Origin: Sipunculus nudus
Lineage: Eukaryota > Annelida > Sipuncula > Golfingiida > Sipunculidae
Direction: 5' to 3'
DNA: 64,000 nucleotides
Assembly: GCA_026874595.1 (NCBI GenBank)
Contig: CM049310.1
Coordinates: forward strand, 23,662,058-23,726,057
Within the stretch, counting starts at the first letter, position 1, and each line of letters begins with the position of its first letter. Positions 24,101 to 38,395 of this stretch are shown one piece after another. The notes beneath the pieces were generated by a model. It worked only from the letters and a program-made list of their open reading frames with translations. It did not search any database and was not told the origin of the DNA. The position numbers were made by a program, and so were the translations under genes.

Positions 24101-27100
24101 GAATCATTTCTGTTAAATATTGGACAATTTGGCTTAACAGTTTCGGAGAAGATTTTTTATGGATGTCTGCAGCGTAAACGTGAATGTAGGTCGCGCCACC
24201 TGTCATAAAATCAGAAAAGCTATCCAGGATGTTTACGCATGCCAAATTTCAGGTGAATTAGTCTAGTCACTGCAGAGATATGAGTGATTTTAACCCAAGG
24301 CAGACGAACAGATGGACACTGTGCAAACATGGTTGCAGGTGGCGCCACCATTTTTTGTGTATGTTATAAAGCTCTCCAAGGGCTACATTTGTGTAAAAAA
24401 ATTTTCCTGATCGGTCAAACGGTTCCCGAGATATGTGGGTTTATGTGTGGAAACAGACGCACAAACAGACGCAGAGCGCAGAGGAAAGGTCAGAGGTCAA
24501 AACAAAATCGGGGCGCAGCAGTTCACATGTGACCCGAACATAATCCCGGGTTTCGTAAAATTCCGCCCAGCGGTTACGGAGGAGTTCTCCGGACACCTAC
24601 GCCGCCGCCGCCGCGGCGGTGGCGGCGTGCAGCTGAAAACATAGTATCCGCAAAACTCTGTTTTGGCGGATACAAAAATGTGTAAACTTTAAAAAAAATT
24701 ACATGTGGCTCCACCAGTCTGCAGAAACTTATAAAAACACTTAATGGTCAATATCCATGCAAAGAAGCATGGTGGTCTCTGGAACAGTTGTTCAGATACT
24801 TCAGCTTTTGTATCAAATTTTCATTATTCTGAGGGATACTTTGGGAGTCCTATAGGTTGGAGGATATGGGTAACAGAGACCTAATTTCAGGTTTCCACAG
24901 ACACTTTTCATGGGCCTCCTTGCATGACAAGAATGAAGATTCTAGGTCCAGCTGTTACAATTTGTACCCTGTTGACAGATAACCACATCTTTAAAGGTCT
25001 CAAAAATAGAGAAAAAATTTGTAAAAATTTGAAAAAAATAGATGTGGCGCACCCAGTCTGCTGAAAGTGATGGAACACGTCATGATCAATATGTATGCCA
25101 AAAATCATGACCATCAAAGTTGTATTTATTGAGTTACTGGAGTTTTTGTATCAAATTTTTCATTATTCTGGGGGGTACTTTGGAGCCATACAGCTTAATG
25201 GATATGGGTAACAGAGACCTAATTTCAGGTTTCCATGGAGATTTTTCATGGGTCTCCCTGTGTGTAAAGAAAGAAGATGCTAGGTCCAGTTGCTATGATT
25301 TGTGCCCTGATAACAGATGTTCATATTTTTAAGGTCTCTAAAATAAAGAAAGTAATTTAAAAAAAAGCCCGAACAAATACATATGGTGCCACCAGGCTGC
25401 AGAAACTGATGAAACACTCCATGATCAATATCCATGCAAACAATTATTGTGATCTCTGCATTAGTTGTTCAGATACTTCAGCTTTTGTATCAAATTTTCC
25501 ATTATTCTGAGCTGTACTTTGGAGTGCCATAGCTCAAAGGATATGGGTAACAGAGACCTTATTCTAGGTTTCCATGGAGACTTTTCATGGGTCTCCCTGT
25601 GTGTCAAGAATGAAGATTCTAGGTCCAGTCGTTACAATTTGAACCCTGTTGACAGATATCTACATCCTTAAAGGTCTCAAAAATAGAGAAGAAAAATTGT
25701 AAAAATTTGAAAAAAAACAGGTGGCGCCACCAGTCTGCAGAAACTGATGAAACATCTCATGACCAATATGTATGCCAAAAACCATGACCATCAAAATGGA
25801 AGTTATTGAGTTACTGGAGTTTTTGTAACAAATTTTTCATTATTCTGGGGGGTACTTTGGAGCCATACAGCTTAATGGATATGGGTAACAGAGACCTAAT
25901 TTCAGGTTTCCATGGAGATTTTTCATGGGTCTCCCTGTGTGTAAAGAAAGAAGATGCTAGGTCCAGTTGCTATGATTTGAGCCCTGATAACAGATGTTCA
26001 TATTTTTAAGGTCTTTAAAATAGAGAAAAAAATTTAAAAAAAAGCCTGAACAAATACATATGGTGCCACCAGGCTGCAGAAACTGATGAAACACTCCATG
26101 ATCAATATCCATGCAAACAATTATTGTGATCTCTGCATTAGTTGTTCAGATACTTCAGCTTTTGTATCAAATTTTCCATTATTCTGAGCTGTACTTTGGA
26201 GTGCCATAGCTCAAAGGATATGGGTAACAGAGACCTAATTCCAGGTTTCCATGGAGACTTTTCATGGGTCTCCCTGTGTGTCAAGAATGAAGATTCTAGG
26301 TCCAGTCGTTAAAATTTGAACCCTGTTGACAGATAACTACATCCTTAAAGGTCTCAAAAATAGAGAAGAACAAGGGACCTATGGGTCACGACGCTCAGCT
26401 GTTATATATGATAAAAAAATATTATTTAGAAATGAGGTACATGCTGGTTTTGTGTGGTAATAAATATTAGCTGTATTATGAGTTGTTGTTGTTTAGCTTA
26501 TGTATGATTTTGATAGTTCCTTTGGAGACAGGGAAGAGCATTGATTTCATTTATTTTATTAAAAAATGGAGTACTATTGTCACACAGATTTTGACTTGGC
26601 CAAATAACTTATAAGCAGAACATATAATATGAGTTTAACTATTTATTAAAAAAATTACAAATATTGTCCCAAATATAATTTTTATTAAAAATAATAAGAG
26701 AATCATATGATTTTGTAAAATGAAATATAACTGAAATGATTATTAAAATAATATTAAAGAATATATTCATAAATGCATTCATGAATACATTTTGAAAGTA
26801 TTTGCACGAGTATTCATATACTTTCATTTTTACCTGAATTCCCATTCTTTATGCAAGAAATTTTATAATGGAGCACATAATCATATTCGTATTTAAATAC
26901 AATTACAAAGTATTCGCACCATGTCTGGTATTTATTCAGTTTTCACCAGACAATGATGTTGAGAATCCAGAATATACAAAATTCACACATTTAAATAATG
27001 ATCATAAGTACCTGGTTTTATGGCTTTTATTTATATTAAAAATAACTGTAAAAAATTAATTTTGGACTAATTTCACATCAATGTACACACTAGACACCGT

Positions 27101-30100
27101 AGGAATCTAGATTGATATTATCAACTGCATCTTTGTCTATCATTAATTTCCTTCATATGATCCCTAATGATTAGTAATGAATAATATGATTTACTTCTTT
27201 ATCATTAAAATTGAACTGAAAAATGCTATAGGTGACTGCATGGTGTTATTTGGAATACGTGACATTCTACCCATCCATACAAGATTCTTATATCATCAGT
27301 AACTGCAAGTTAATTTCCTGTTATTATAAACTAACAAATTCCTTTTCTATTTTTCTTTAATTTGTTATTAAAAACCAATAAAAATTTATTAATTTACTGT
27401 TTATTGTTATGTTGTTGGTTAAAACTACTAGATGAGTTGGGTTGGACACCTGGATCAACTGTGGCTGGCCATAAGCTGCCTGGATTCCATGTATGCCTCG
27501 CCTCAAGCATGCATAATACAGGTGATTCAAGAGGGGCTGGAGAGAGCCAAAGTCTGACAGGGTCTCATAAAAAACATTAATAAAAGCTACAATTTATGGC
27601 CAATTTCTTTCAGCTTTCTAAGCTGAAATCCTTATGTGTGCATGATATGAAAATTATATCAACAGTGCTCACGGGAAACAAACGTGCCATGGTCACAGTT
27701 GGGCAAAATTTAAGGTACTAATTTTATATTTATACTAATAACTTATAAAATTTGAAAAATTCAGAACTAATTTTGGGTATTCAATTGAATCTTGATTAAA
27801 TAATGTTACATCCCTGACAAAAAAAATCTCTAGCTTCAGCAATGCCCTTGTAAAGGGAGTAAATATATTTCTTGATTTTTTACAAAGTGCATTATGTTTG
27901 GGCCCATAACTTAAAATAATTACGCAATACTGAAATCATTCTGGCATGTGCATAGAGATTGAAAAATATGTATATTATTTATGATTAAAGTCAGATCAGT
28001 GGTTTTGATATTTGGCAGTCTTGAAGTGTAACAATGGGTTTTTAATGGAAAAATGAAGTTTTTCATTAATATCTCGAAGGTATTAAGTCCTAATGACCAA
28101 ATTCTTGGCATGGTAGGGAATTTTAGAGACATCTAACTGTATGCCGAATTTAAGGAACTTAGAGCTGAAGCTGGGGAGCTGAGCTCTTGCAAACTGCATA
28201 ACACTAGCTTGATGTAAACAATATGTTACATGGTGCTTGAGTCACTGTGCTCAGCTGACGTTAACCTTGAAGGTAAAAATCTAAAATAATATCAAATGGA
28301 GATAAAGTGTAAGAGGAAGAGGTAATAAAGGCCATGGTTGGTTTATATGATTGGTTTGTATTGATGAGCAAGAAATTGTTGCAAATAATATTTTGTGACC
28401 TGACTATGTGTTTCCTAATGTTGAAACTGAAGCATGTGAGGAGTTTGTGAACAAATGATCTGTACAATTACCATGATCATTAGTTGGCTTTTCGATTAAC
28501 TGTTGACTTTTCAGTAGTTTACACATTTGTTCAATCGAATCTTTTTTTTGTATAATATATATTATTAAATATATGTTTTTTTTTATGAAATGTATACAGT
28601 TGAAATATAACTAATTAACAAAATAAAACATGGCAAACAAAGCCTATCTCAAATTCTGCTGATGCAGGAAAATAATGAACAAATGTTTGTAATAAATCCT
28701 CATTTTTTTATATCATTAATTTTTTTTAAATTTAAGTTTATATTTCTATACATTTTCAATATAACATATATCTGAATATAAAAGTTGATTCATAATTCTC
28801 AATTGCATCATCATAAATCCAATCTTGTCAGATAACACCATATCATGCATACAAATGTTTATTTATTTTTTACCACAAAAATATATCTTTTAAATCTGCA
28901 AAACAATAAATATCTAAAAAAATACTTGATTTAGACTTCTCAATTTTTAATTGTGTCTTTATTTATCCATAATGTGCTTCATATTTTATCATAATTTAAG
29001 TACACTGATGGGTTCCATTATGATTGGTTTATGATTTATGATTTAAAAGAAAAATGATTCTTTAAAAATGCTACATTACACAACATTGCATCTTCTGGAT
29101 TACACCTTGAATTACTTTTTCAAGGAAAGTTTTTGCATATCAGAGTGGAAACAGCATTACAATTAAGGAGATACAGTGAACACTTGGTGGGTTGGGTTTG
29201 GGGGGGTGGGGGGGGGGGGGGCTGATTGGGGTGGTGATATGAGAATAACTGTACACCTGTCACAGCAGGGGATCTCCCCCAGTGACTGTAACAAATCAGA
29301 AACCCTGGCATTGCTGACTTCCAGTGGGACCCTGCATCTGTAATCTGTAATCAAAGCAAATGACTACAATAGAGCCTGAAGAAAAAAATCAATAACTAGC
29401 TTAATTTTCAAGCTTTGACTTCCAAATTTCAGATTTAAACAAATTAAATATTTATGTTTACATGCTGTGAAAATTAAATCAATGGTACTTACAGAAAAAA
29501 AACGTGCCATGGTCAAAGTTGGGCAAATTTAAGGTACTGATTTTATTTTTATGCTAATTACTTAAAAAATTTACAAAATTCAGATCTAATTTTGGGTAAA
29601 CAATTGAAACTTAATTAAACATAGTTATATACTTGGGAAAATAGACTCTTGTTTCAAAATTTTTCATGTTAAGTGAGTAAATATTTTTCCTGATTTTTTA
29701 CAAAGTCCATTATGTTTGGGCCCTTAACTTAAAGAATTTATACTAAACAGACTTAATTTCTGGCATGTACATAGGAACTATATAGAAGAATATTTATGGT
29801 AAATATGAGGAAAAACAGATGAGTGGTTTTGATATAAGCCAGTCCTGAAGTGTGAAAATAGGATTTTAATAAAAAATTGAGGTTTTTCCTTAATTTCTCA
29901 AAGGAACGAAGTCGCAAAGACCCAGTTTTCGGCTTGGTAGGAGATCTTGGGGACATCTAACATTATGCTGAATTTTGGATTCCTAGGTCTTACAGTTTCA
30001 AAACGTGCCACATCTACGGACAGACGGACGGACGGACGGACGGACGGATGGACGGACTGAAGGACTGACGGACAGACGGACGGACGACGGACAATGGACC

Positions 30101-33100
30101 AGGACTATAGCTCAGATGACATATAGTCAGCTGAGCTAAAAATTGTAAAAATTTGAAAAATACAGGTGGCGCCACCAGTCTTCAGAAACTGATGAAACAT
30201 CTCATGATCAATATGTATGCCAAAAATCATGACCATCAGTGATGTAGTTATTGAGATATTGAAGTTTTTGTATGAAATTTTTTACTATTCTGGGGGGTAC
30301 TTCGGGGCCCCATAGCTCGAAGGATATGGGTAACAGAGACCTAATTTCTGAAGGAGATTTTTCATGGACCTCTCAGTGTGTCAAGAATTAAGATTCTAGG
30401 TCTAGTCTTTACGATTTGTGCCTTGTTAACAGATATTCACATTTTTAAAGGTCTCAAAAATAGAGAAAAAAATTTGTAAAAAATCGAAAAATACAGGTGG
30501 CGCCACCAGTCTGCAGGAACTGATATAACATCTCATGATCAATATGTATGCCAAAAATCATGACCATCAGTCAAGTAGTTAATGAGATATTGAAGTTTTT
30601 GTATGAAATTTTTTACTTTTCTGGGGGTACTTTGGGGCCCCCATAGCTCGAAGGATATGGGTAACAGAGACCTCATTTTTGGTTTCCAAGGAGATTTTTC
30701 ATGGACCTCTCAGAATCCCAAGTTACAAGATTCTAGGTCCAGCGGTTACGATTTGTGCCTGGTTAACGGACAGACAGACGGACAGATGGACGGACAGACA
30801 GACAGACGGACAAAGAGTGATCGCTATAGCTCTGATGACTTTCAGTTAGCTGAGCTAAAAACTATAGTGTAAGAGAGTGGATAAAAGGGCCTAATTTTCA
30901 TGAAGGTGAATAAATATTTACCTTACACCTAATTTTAGAAACAGAATTATTTAAAAATATGAGAAGTCAGTTAACATTTATATTCATATCAGATCCACTT
31001 AACTGGCAGTCAAGGTCAATGGTCACATGCGAAATCAGCCTCAATTGTCAGCTGTTGATTGGATGATGTCATGTAAAACACTCTAAAAAATATAACCAGC
31101 TAAAACAAAGATGGTTGCTTATGCAGGGGCACATTTGATCTGCAAGATCATTGTGAAGAGACCAAAATGTTGTGAAATTTAAACTTGAGATTTATAGTAA
31201 AATTCTTATTTGCCATAAATTAGGCTCTCACTTCAATATGTGGTTTTCTAGGAAATTATTTTAAAATGTAAACAAGGGACCCATGGGTCACATCGCTCAG
31301 CTGAATTTTGGAAAATATTAGTAACTGCAAAATATTTTTATTTCTTTTCGTTTTTCATGTATATTATCATTAGAAAAGCTATGAGAAAATGGCCCTGCTA
31401 AAATGAAACTCTGTAAAATATAGAATAATGGACATGAGCTAAACCATTTAGTGATGCACCAATGGAACAAATAGGCCTACGGGAAGTGTTATATAAAAGT
31501 AACATTTCATAAACAAATAATGTGTGAAGGTAATTAAGTTTTCAAAAGTTAAATATATGGCCATATGATACTAAGTTAACAGTGTTATTCACACCTAGGC
31601 CCCGCCAACTTTAAGAGATATGAATGAAATGCTACAAAGTTTTTATATCTTCTTAAATCTTGTCAGTTAGCACTTACATTAGATCCTAATATTTTATCAA
31701 ATTTGAATATTAGGATTAAATTCCTATTTTTTTTCTTTAAAACAATCAAAATTGTCCAAGTCTCATTAAAAAGAATTCATTTAACATTAAAATTATAAGA
31801 TTCATCTTGTTTATTAGTCCCGTGTATTGAAGGGGTGGGAGGGGGGGAGGGGTCTCCGTTGTCAGCTTGTTGCTGAAAAAAATGTTAATTTAAAGATTCA
31901 TCTAGTTCATAGTACAGGTCTGTCAACAGAATGGGGGTAGGGGTGGGGGGGGGGGGGGGGGGTGCCAGAGAAAAAGGATCCCTGTGGTATGGTATTAACT
32001 GCATACAGCCTGATCAAGCTCAACTCAATGGAGAGAGCTGCACTGAATGACCTACAGTCACCAAAGTGAACTGCTACAACAAGAGCCTAAAAAAAAATTC
32101 AATTACTAGCCTAATTTTGCAGCTTTTATTTTCAAATTCAGATTTTAACAGATTAAATCCTAATGTGCACATGCTGTGAAAATTAAATCCACAGTACTTA
32201 CAGGTCGAAAAAGGTGCCATGGCCAAAGTTGGGCAAAATTTAAGGTACCAATTTTTATTTTTGCTAATATTTTAAAAATTTAAAAGATTTTGATCTAATT
32301 TTGGGTATACAATTTAATTTTGATTAATTAAAGTTATATTACTGGAAAAAAAGTCCTTAGCTTGAATAAGTTTCGTGTTAAGCGATCAAATATCTTTTCT
32401 GATTTTTTAAAAAATGCATTATGTTTGAGCCCATAACTTTTTAAAATTATATAATACAGACCTTATTTCTTGCATGTATATAGGAACTATATAGAGGAAT
32501 ATTTATGGTAAATATGAGGAAAAAAAGATGAGTGGTTTTGATATTAGGCAGTCCTGAAGTGTGAAAATATGTTTTTAACAAAAAATTGAGGTTTTTTCCT
32601 AAATTTCTCAAAGGAACAAAGTCGCAAAGACCCAGTTTTCAGCTTGGTAGGAGTTCTTTGGGACATCTAACATTATGCCAACAGCCTGGGGAGCATAGAG
32701 ATATGCACTGAATGACCTACAGTCACCAAAGTGGACTGCTTGACAATGTAAGGGAATACAAGAGCCTAAAAAAAATTCAATAACTAGCCTAATTTTGCAG
32801 CTTTTATTTTCAAGTTTCAAATTTTTAACAGATTAAATCCTTATGTGTACATGCTGTGAAAATTAAATCCACAGTGCTTACAGGAAAAAAACGTGCCGTG
32901 GCAAAAGTTGGGCAAAATTAAAGGTACCAATTTTATATTTTTGCCAATATTTAAAAAAATTTAACAGATTTTGATGTAATTTTTGGTATACAATTAAATT
33001 TTTTATAATTTTAAAGTTGTATTACTAAAAATAAAGTCCCTACCTTTAACACTTACGGTCCTAAGTGACCAAATATCTTTCCTGATTTTTTTACAAAATC

Positions 33101-36100
33101 CATTATGTTTGGGCCCATAACTTTTTTAAATTGAATAATACTGACTTAATTTCTGGCATGTAAATAGGAACTATATAGAAGAATATTTATGGTAAATATG
33201 AAGAAAACCAGATGAGTGGTTTTGATATTAGGCAGTCCTTAAGTGTGAAAATAGATTTCTAATAAAAAATTGAGGTTTTTCCTTAATATCTGGAAGGAAA
33301 GAAGTCTTATTGCCAGTTTTCGGCATGGTAGGAGATTTTGGGGACATCTAACTGTATGCCAAATTTCAGATTCATAGGTCCAATGGTGTCGAAATGTGCC
33401 AGTCTTACGGATGGATGGCCGGACGGACGGAAGGATGACGGACAATGGACCACGACTATAGCTCAGATGACTTATAGTCAGCTGAGCTAATTATCCCCAA
33501 AACACAGGTCCACAGTGGACACAGGTTGGTAAAATGGAGTATATTCACCCAAATATACAGAAATTGTTTGAAACTGACCCTGAAGATGAATTACATAGGC
33601 TTCAATTTTCTTCAGAAAAATTAAATTAGTGAGAGAAAACTTAATGGAAACCTGAAAGGCAGGGTACTTAAGCTTTACTTTTTCAGAGATTTTGTTTTCC
33701 CATTCAAAAACAACAACCATATTCAAACTATGTATGTTGGATCCTGTCCCTGGAGATTCCATAAAGGTTGGTAAAATTCAACTCAGGGACTTGCATTGTA
33801 CGTAGCTGTAGCTTTCGACCGTATCACAAAGTCACCAGCATGCAATGCAGCAGCAGTCTAACCCCCCTGACAACAACCATATTTATTCTCACCTTCCTTG
33901 AAACAAATTTTTATATTTTTTATTAAATGATTATTCTTTTTAGCATAGTTGTCCAGCATTGGTGGGAATTAACCAAAATTCATAAAAAAAGTAGTGTATG
34001 TGGAGTCTCTAAAATTTGTGCAAATTGACTGACTTATTTTAACTGGCCCTGATTAGCGAGAATAAGTAGAAGTACATGAAGCAATAATGTGACACTGACC
34101 ATGCGCTGTTCTTAATTAATGAGGATGAAACCTGGTCTCAAATTTGTCTCCCTGCTCAGGCCAGGAGAAACATATTTTATTTAATGCCATCATTCAATGC
34201 AAGGTTTCTGCAGAAAACTGACACATATATCATGATAAAGTATCCAGTGTTCAGCTAATTGACACCTATATAAAGATAATGATAAAGAATCCAGTGATCA
34301 GTTAATTTAATGCTATTTCTATGGTCTATTTCTGTCAATTTAAGTGATTCTCAGTCAAGTTTGGTGAACAGGTTAGAACTGCATTCCTAAGTGTTACAGT
34401 TTTATCTTACAGCTGCTGCAACTGCTGAACAGACAAATGTTAGTCTTATCTTGCATTTTGTCACATACAAAAAAATGTGACCCACAGTCATGATGCTCAG
34501 CTATTATGCATGACCTGTGATGTTGCCATGGTGACTGTGTCTTGTTTTACATTGGTATAATAAACCGCATATATCATATCAATCTTCCATATTGTTTTAT
34601 AGTGGTATCCTTTAAATTTAAACAGTAAAGTTTTTTTTTAACTGAATGAGCCATGAATTAATAATGTAATATTGAAAAAATCATTCATTTTCAGAATCAT
34701 TAAACTAATTTGAAATGACTTAATTAACCTTGCTCTTGTTTAAAATATATAAAAAGCACAATTTAATTAAATGGTGAGATGGCTTGTTTACAAGAAATCA
34801 GACTATAGTCCGTTCCAGCACCCCTGTCCACCTGTTTTTTTATGATTATTTTTTTGCGAATCAAAATGACAAAACCTTTTGACCCTAGGGCAGAAAGAGG
34901 AAAAAGCATAATGAACTATTATGGAAATAACAGCCTTCCTTATGTCATTTATCTGTTAACAATTTAAAATCATTTTATGAGTAACCAGTCTATTCTGTAG
35001 CAACATCTTGCCACTAATCTGTTAAATGGGTATATCAGGGAATAGCGATGACGTCATAATACATGTGACGTACTAAAGAGGCTCCAACATTCTCACGACC
35101 AATAATCAAGAGCTGACGACCTCTTTTTACAGCGAAACTTGTATTCTCCACGTGCACATGCTTCACTGTTACGTCACATCACTTTATATCCATATCCAAG
35201 GAGGACTAACAATGGCCACTTACTAGGAATGCCATGAACCACAGATATTTATGAGTCATGTCAACCAGGCCTAAAGTTATAATTTGTATATCGTGAGTAG
35301 TTAAGGTACCAAAAATTGTTTTTTCCTATTTAAGCCTTTGGCGCATATTTTGTTTGGCAAGTTTGATGCACTGTAAGTTGTAACAACGTCTCCATGAGAA
35401 CAAACCCAGATAGCATGCAAACAAGGGACCCATGTGGGACCAATATGTACAAACCCATGGGTCCCATATGGGCTAACCCCGTGGGCACCCGTGACTTTTT
35501 GCTCCCGGGTCCAATGTTGGCTAGGACGTGGGGCCAACATGGGTATACATGTGGGCCCTTGGAGGGTACCAGGTGGGGCCTGTATATGGGGCCCACGAAT
35601 GGCTACTTATGGGCTAAACAGGGGCAGACACAAGGGTCCTTGGGGGGTTTGTCACTACATGCAAACAAGGGACCCTTGAGGTACATGTCCATGGGCCCCA
35701 TATGGGCTAACCCCGTGGGCACCCGTGACTTTTTGCTCCCGGGTCCAATGTTGGCTAGGACGTGGGGCCAACATGGGTACACATGTGGGCCCATGGAGGG
35801 TACCAGGCGGGGCCTGTATATGGGGCCCACGAATGGCTACCAATGGGCTAAACAGGGGCAGACACATGGGTCCTTGGAGGGTTTGTCACAACATGCAAAC
35901 AAGGGACCCTTGTGGTACATGTCCATGGGCCCCATATGGGCTAACCCCATGGGCACCCGTGACTTTTTGCTCCCGGGTCCAATGTTGGCTAGGACGTTGG
36001 GCCAATATGTGTACACATGTGGGCCCATGGAGGGTAACAGGCGGGGTCTGTATATGGGGCCCAAGAATTGCTACCAATGGGCTAAACAGGAGCAGACACG

Positions 36101-36530
36101 AGGGTCCTTGGAGTGTTTATCACTGCACGCAAACGGAGTTGATATAAATAAAGTTGGATTAAATCAATAAAGGATTATTTAAATTGATTTTTTAAAAATC
36201 ATATATAAGTGAGTTTTTACCAGCCCTAGATAATACAATATGTGTTTTGGACAATTTTTCTTTGTTCTTGAAAGCATGAGCATGATTTATTCCTTCCAGA
36301 ATAATATGTACAAACTTGCCACTTTTTTGGCTACGGGTGAATGGATTGTTTCATTATGAAAAGTGATGTACAAGTCAGACTATTTACTAGGGTCAATATT
36401 TATGGTACTAGTATACAGTAGATTACACGGTAATATAGAAAGTACATAAAATAATCGATTAAATTATCGATCATCAGCCGTTTTTATTTTTTAATCATCG
36501 ATTATGATTTTAAAACAATTTCCTACAACT

Positions 36531-36564
<34 letters not shown>

Positions 36565-38352
36565 TTTGAAAAGCTCAGAGGAAATAGCCCTGCTCACTGG
36601 TGATAATTACATATTAACTATATATTTGTCATACTAATAATGTGTACTTTTATGGACTATATCAAAGGTGGAGGTGTCTCTCATGATCAAATAATTCTAG
36701 AAGTATCCTTATTTCAGCTATGTGACAGTGATATGTGCATAAAATAATCATGGAACCTCTCACTTATAAAACAAGGAATAATGTGATACACATTTTATTT
36801 ATTAGCTGAAATAAAATGCTCCCAAAACAAGGCATACAGGCCTAATGCGAACCTGTACAAAGTTTGGGAGTATGAATGGAGGTTTATTTTTTAAATTTAA
36901 TATTGTTCCTCTAATGTCCTGCATATCTACCTCCGTCATTATGATTTCAGCAAAATGGACGTTTCAGACCTGCATTTTTCGGCCTAAGACATTATAAAAC
37001 TAGGATGTATCAGTCATGATATTTCGGATATGTTTTCTTTTCTTTTTTTGCCAGGGATGATTATTGGGACGGATGAACGCGCAATTTGGCAGCATGGTTT
37101 CGGACAAGAACATTTTTAAATGTTTAGCCAAGAAACAGCAAATCCCGATAGAATTTTTTAGATGACTAATTTTTTTGCAAAAAAAAAATGGTGATGCCAG
37201 CTCCTGCCCTTTTTGGGATAGCTATGACGCACGACGGACGACGGCACACCATCGCATAAGCTCACAGATTTGCTATAAATGCAAACCAAGTTTTTTTTCA
37301 AAGAGTTGAAAGATATAGTTCCACTAGTTCTAATCTGGGCATTCTGCGTCTAGACGATGTGTCTAGAAGTCTAGACGATGTGTCTAGAGGTGTAGATTTT
37401 CTAGACACCAAACAGAGCCAGGTCAGTTGCCATGGTGATGTCTGGACCTAACCTGGTTGAACTGAGTGACCTCCTCACTTGGCATGTTGAAACTTGGCGT
37501 GTCAAATCTGTTTTCAAACACTGTAAGCCTTTTCCAATTCGCTACACTGGCAAAAGCTGCATTTACCCAATCTATTCTTATAAAACTGACAGAACCCTAC
37601 CATTGAATAATTCTTGTAAAGTTTAAACCAATCAGCTTAACAGTTTCATCATAAAACTGTATAGGCTAGAAGAGTCTAAAAATACATTATTGCTTGTAAA
37701 AAAGGTCAATGTTAGTGGCGCCACCAATACCTCAATTTAAGATATGACTTATGTGATAAAACATTTGCATAAAATTTGGTGATGCTAGCTCCAGAAGTTA
37801 CTGAGATCATTTTCATTTTAGTGTGCGTTTTTGGACAGATGACTAAGTTTAACCTCCTGTAACTCGGCCAAAAATCTCCGAACTGGAAACATTCGAATAA
37901 ACTTGAGAGAGATTGTTCCAGGGATAATTTCTATTAAATATTGGACAATTTGCTTGGACAGTTTCGGAGAAGAAGATTCTTAAATCTTTTTTAGCGTTTT
38001 CCCTATAAAATCTAAGAAAATACAGTTAGAAAAAAATTAAACAAAATCCGATAGAGTTTTTCAGGTGACTGATTATTTGCAAAAAAAAATGATGCTAGCT
38101 CCTGCCATTTTTGAGATAGCTATGGTTAACGTACAGACGACGCACGACACAAGACGCACTTACGCACGACGGCGCATTATCGCATAAGCTCGCAGGTTGG
38201 CTAAAAATTGAAAATTTATTTTCCAAAGAACATAAGCTAAATCTGATAAGTATACATGTATATTGTACTCACTGTGTAAAACCTTAATATTTTGGCCTCT
38301 TATCGTTAATAATGCAATCATGAAAAAAAATTATGTGCTTAAGATAAGTTTG

Positions 38353-38395
<43 letters not shown>

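Larger units (their letters stand above)
22016..30858 (+). mobile_element. Pearl-like element (family A, copy 2), split by two later insertions
   Basis: Left edge CAAGTGACCCATGGGTCATG at 22016. Core units resume after insertion B (from about 24675), continue to 26370, are broken again by insertion C1 (26371-30139) and resume to 30858. The right end is an ACGG-type tract (about 30766-30815) and AGCTCTGATGACTTTCAG then TTAGCTGAGCTAA. Core units match those of 12115-14703 ('GATATGGGTAACAGAGACCT'). Confidence 0.7.

Noticed and set aside
22974-24532. Twin 82-codon frames (MILTQGRRTDGHC...) as paralogous genes
   Set aside because: They lie in the duplicated terminal part of element B and cross its palindromic motifs. 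Identity reflects a recent repeat duplication.
12359-26009. Repeated frames with MGNRDLISGF-type peptides as a gene family
   Set aside because: They are the same stretch of the family A tandem core in successive units. Frames break between units and no start or splice context is conserved.
35394-36170. 258-codon open frame as a protein-coding gene
   Set aside because: It lies wholly in a 3 x 234 bp array whose period is a multiple of three, and other frames on both strands are open too. I see no domain or splice context.
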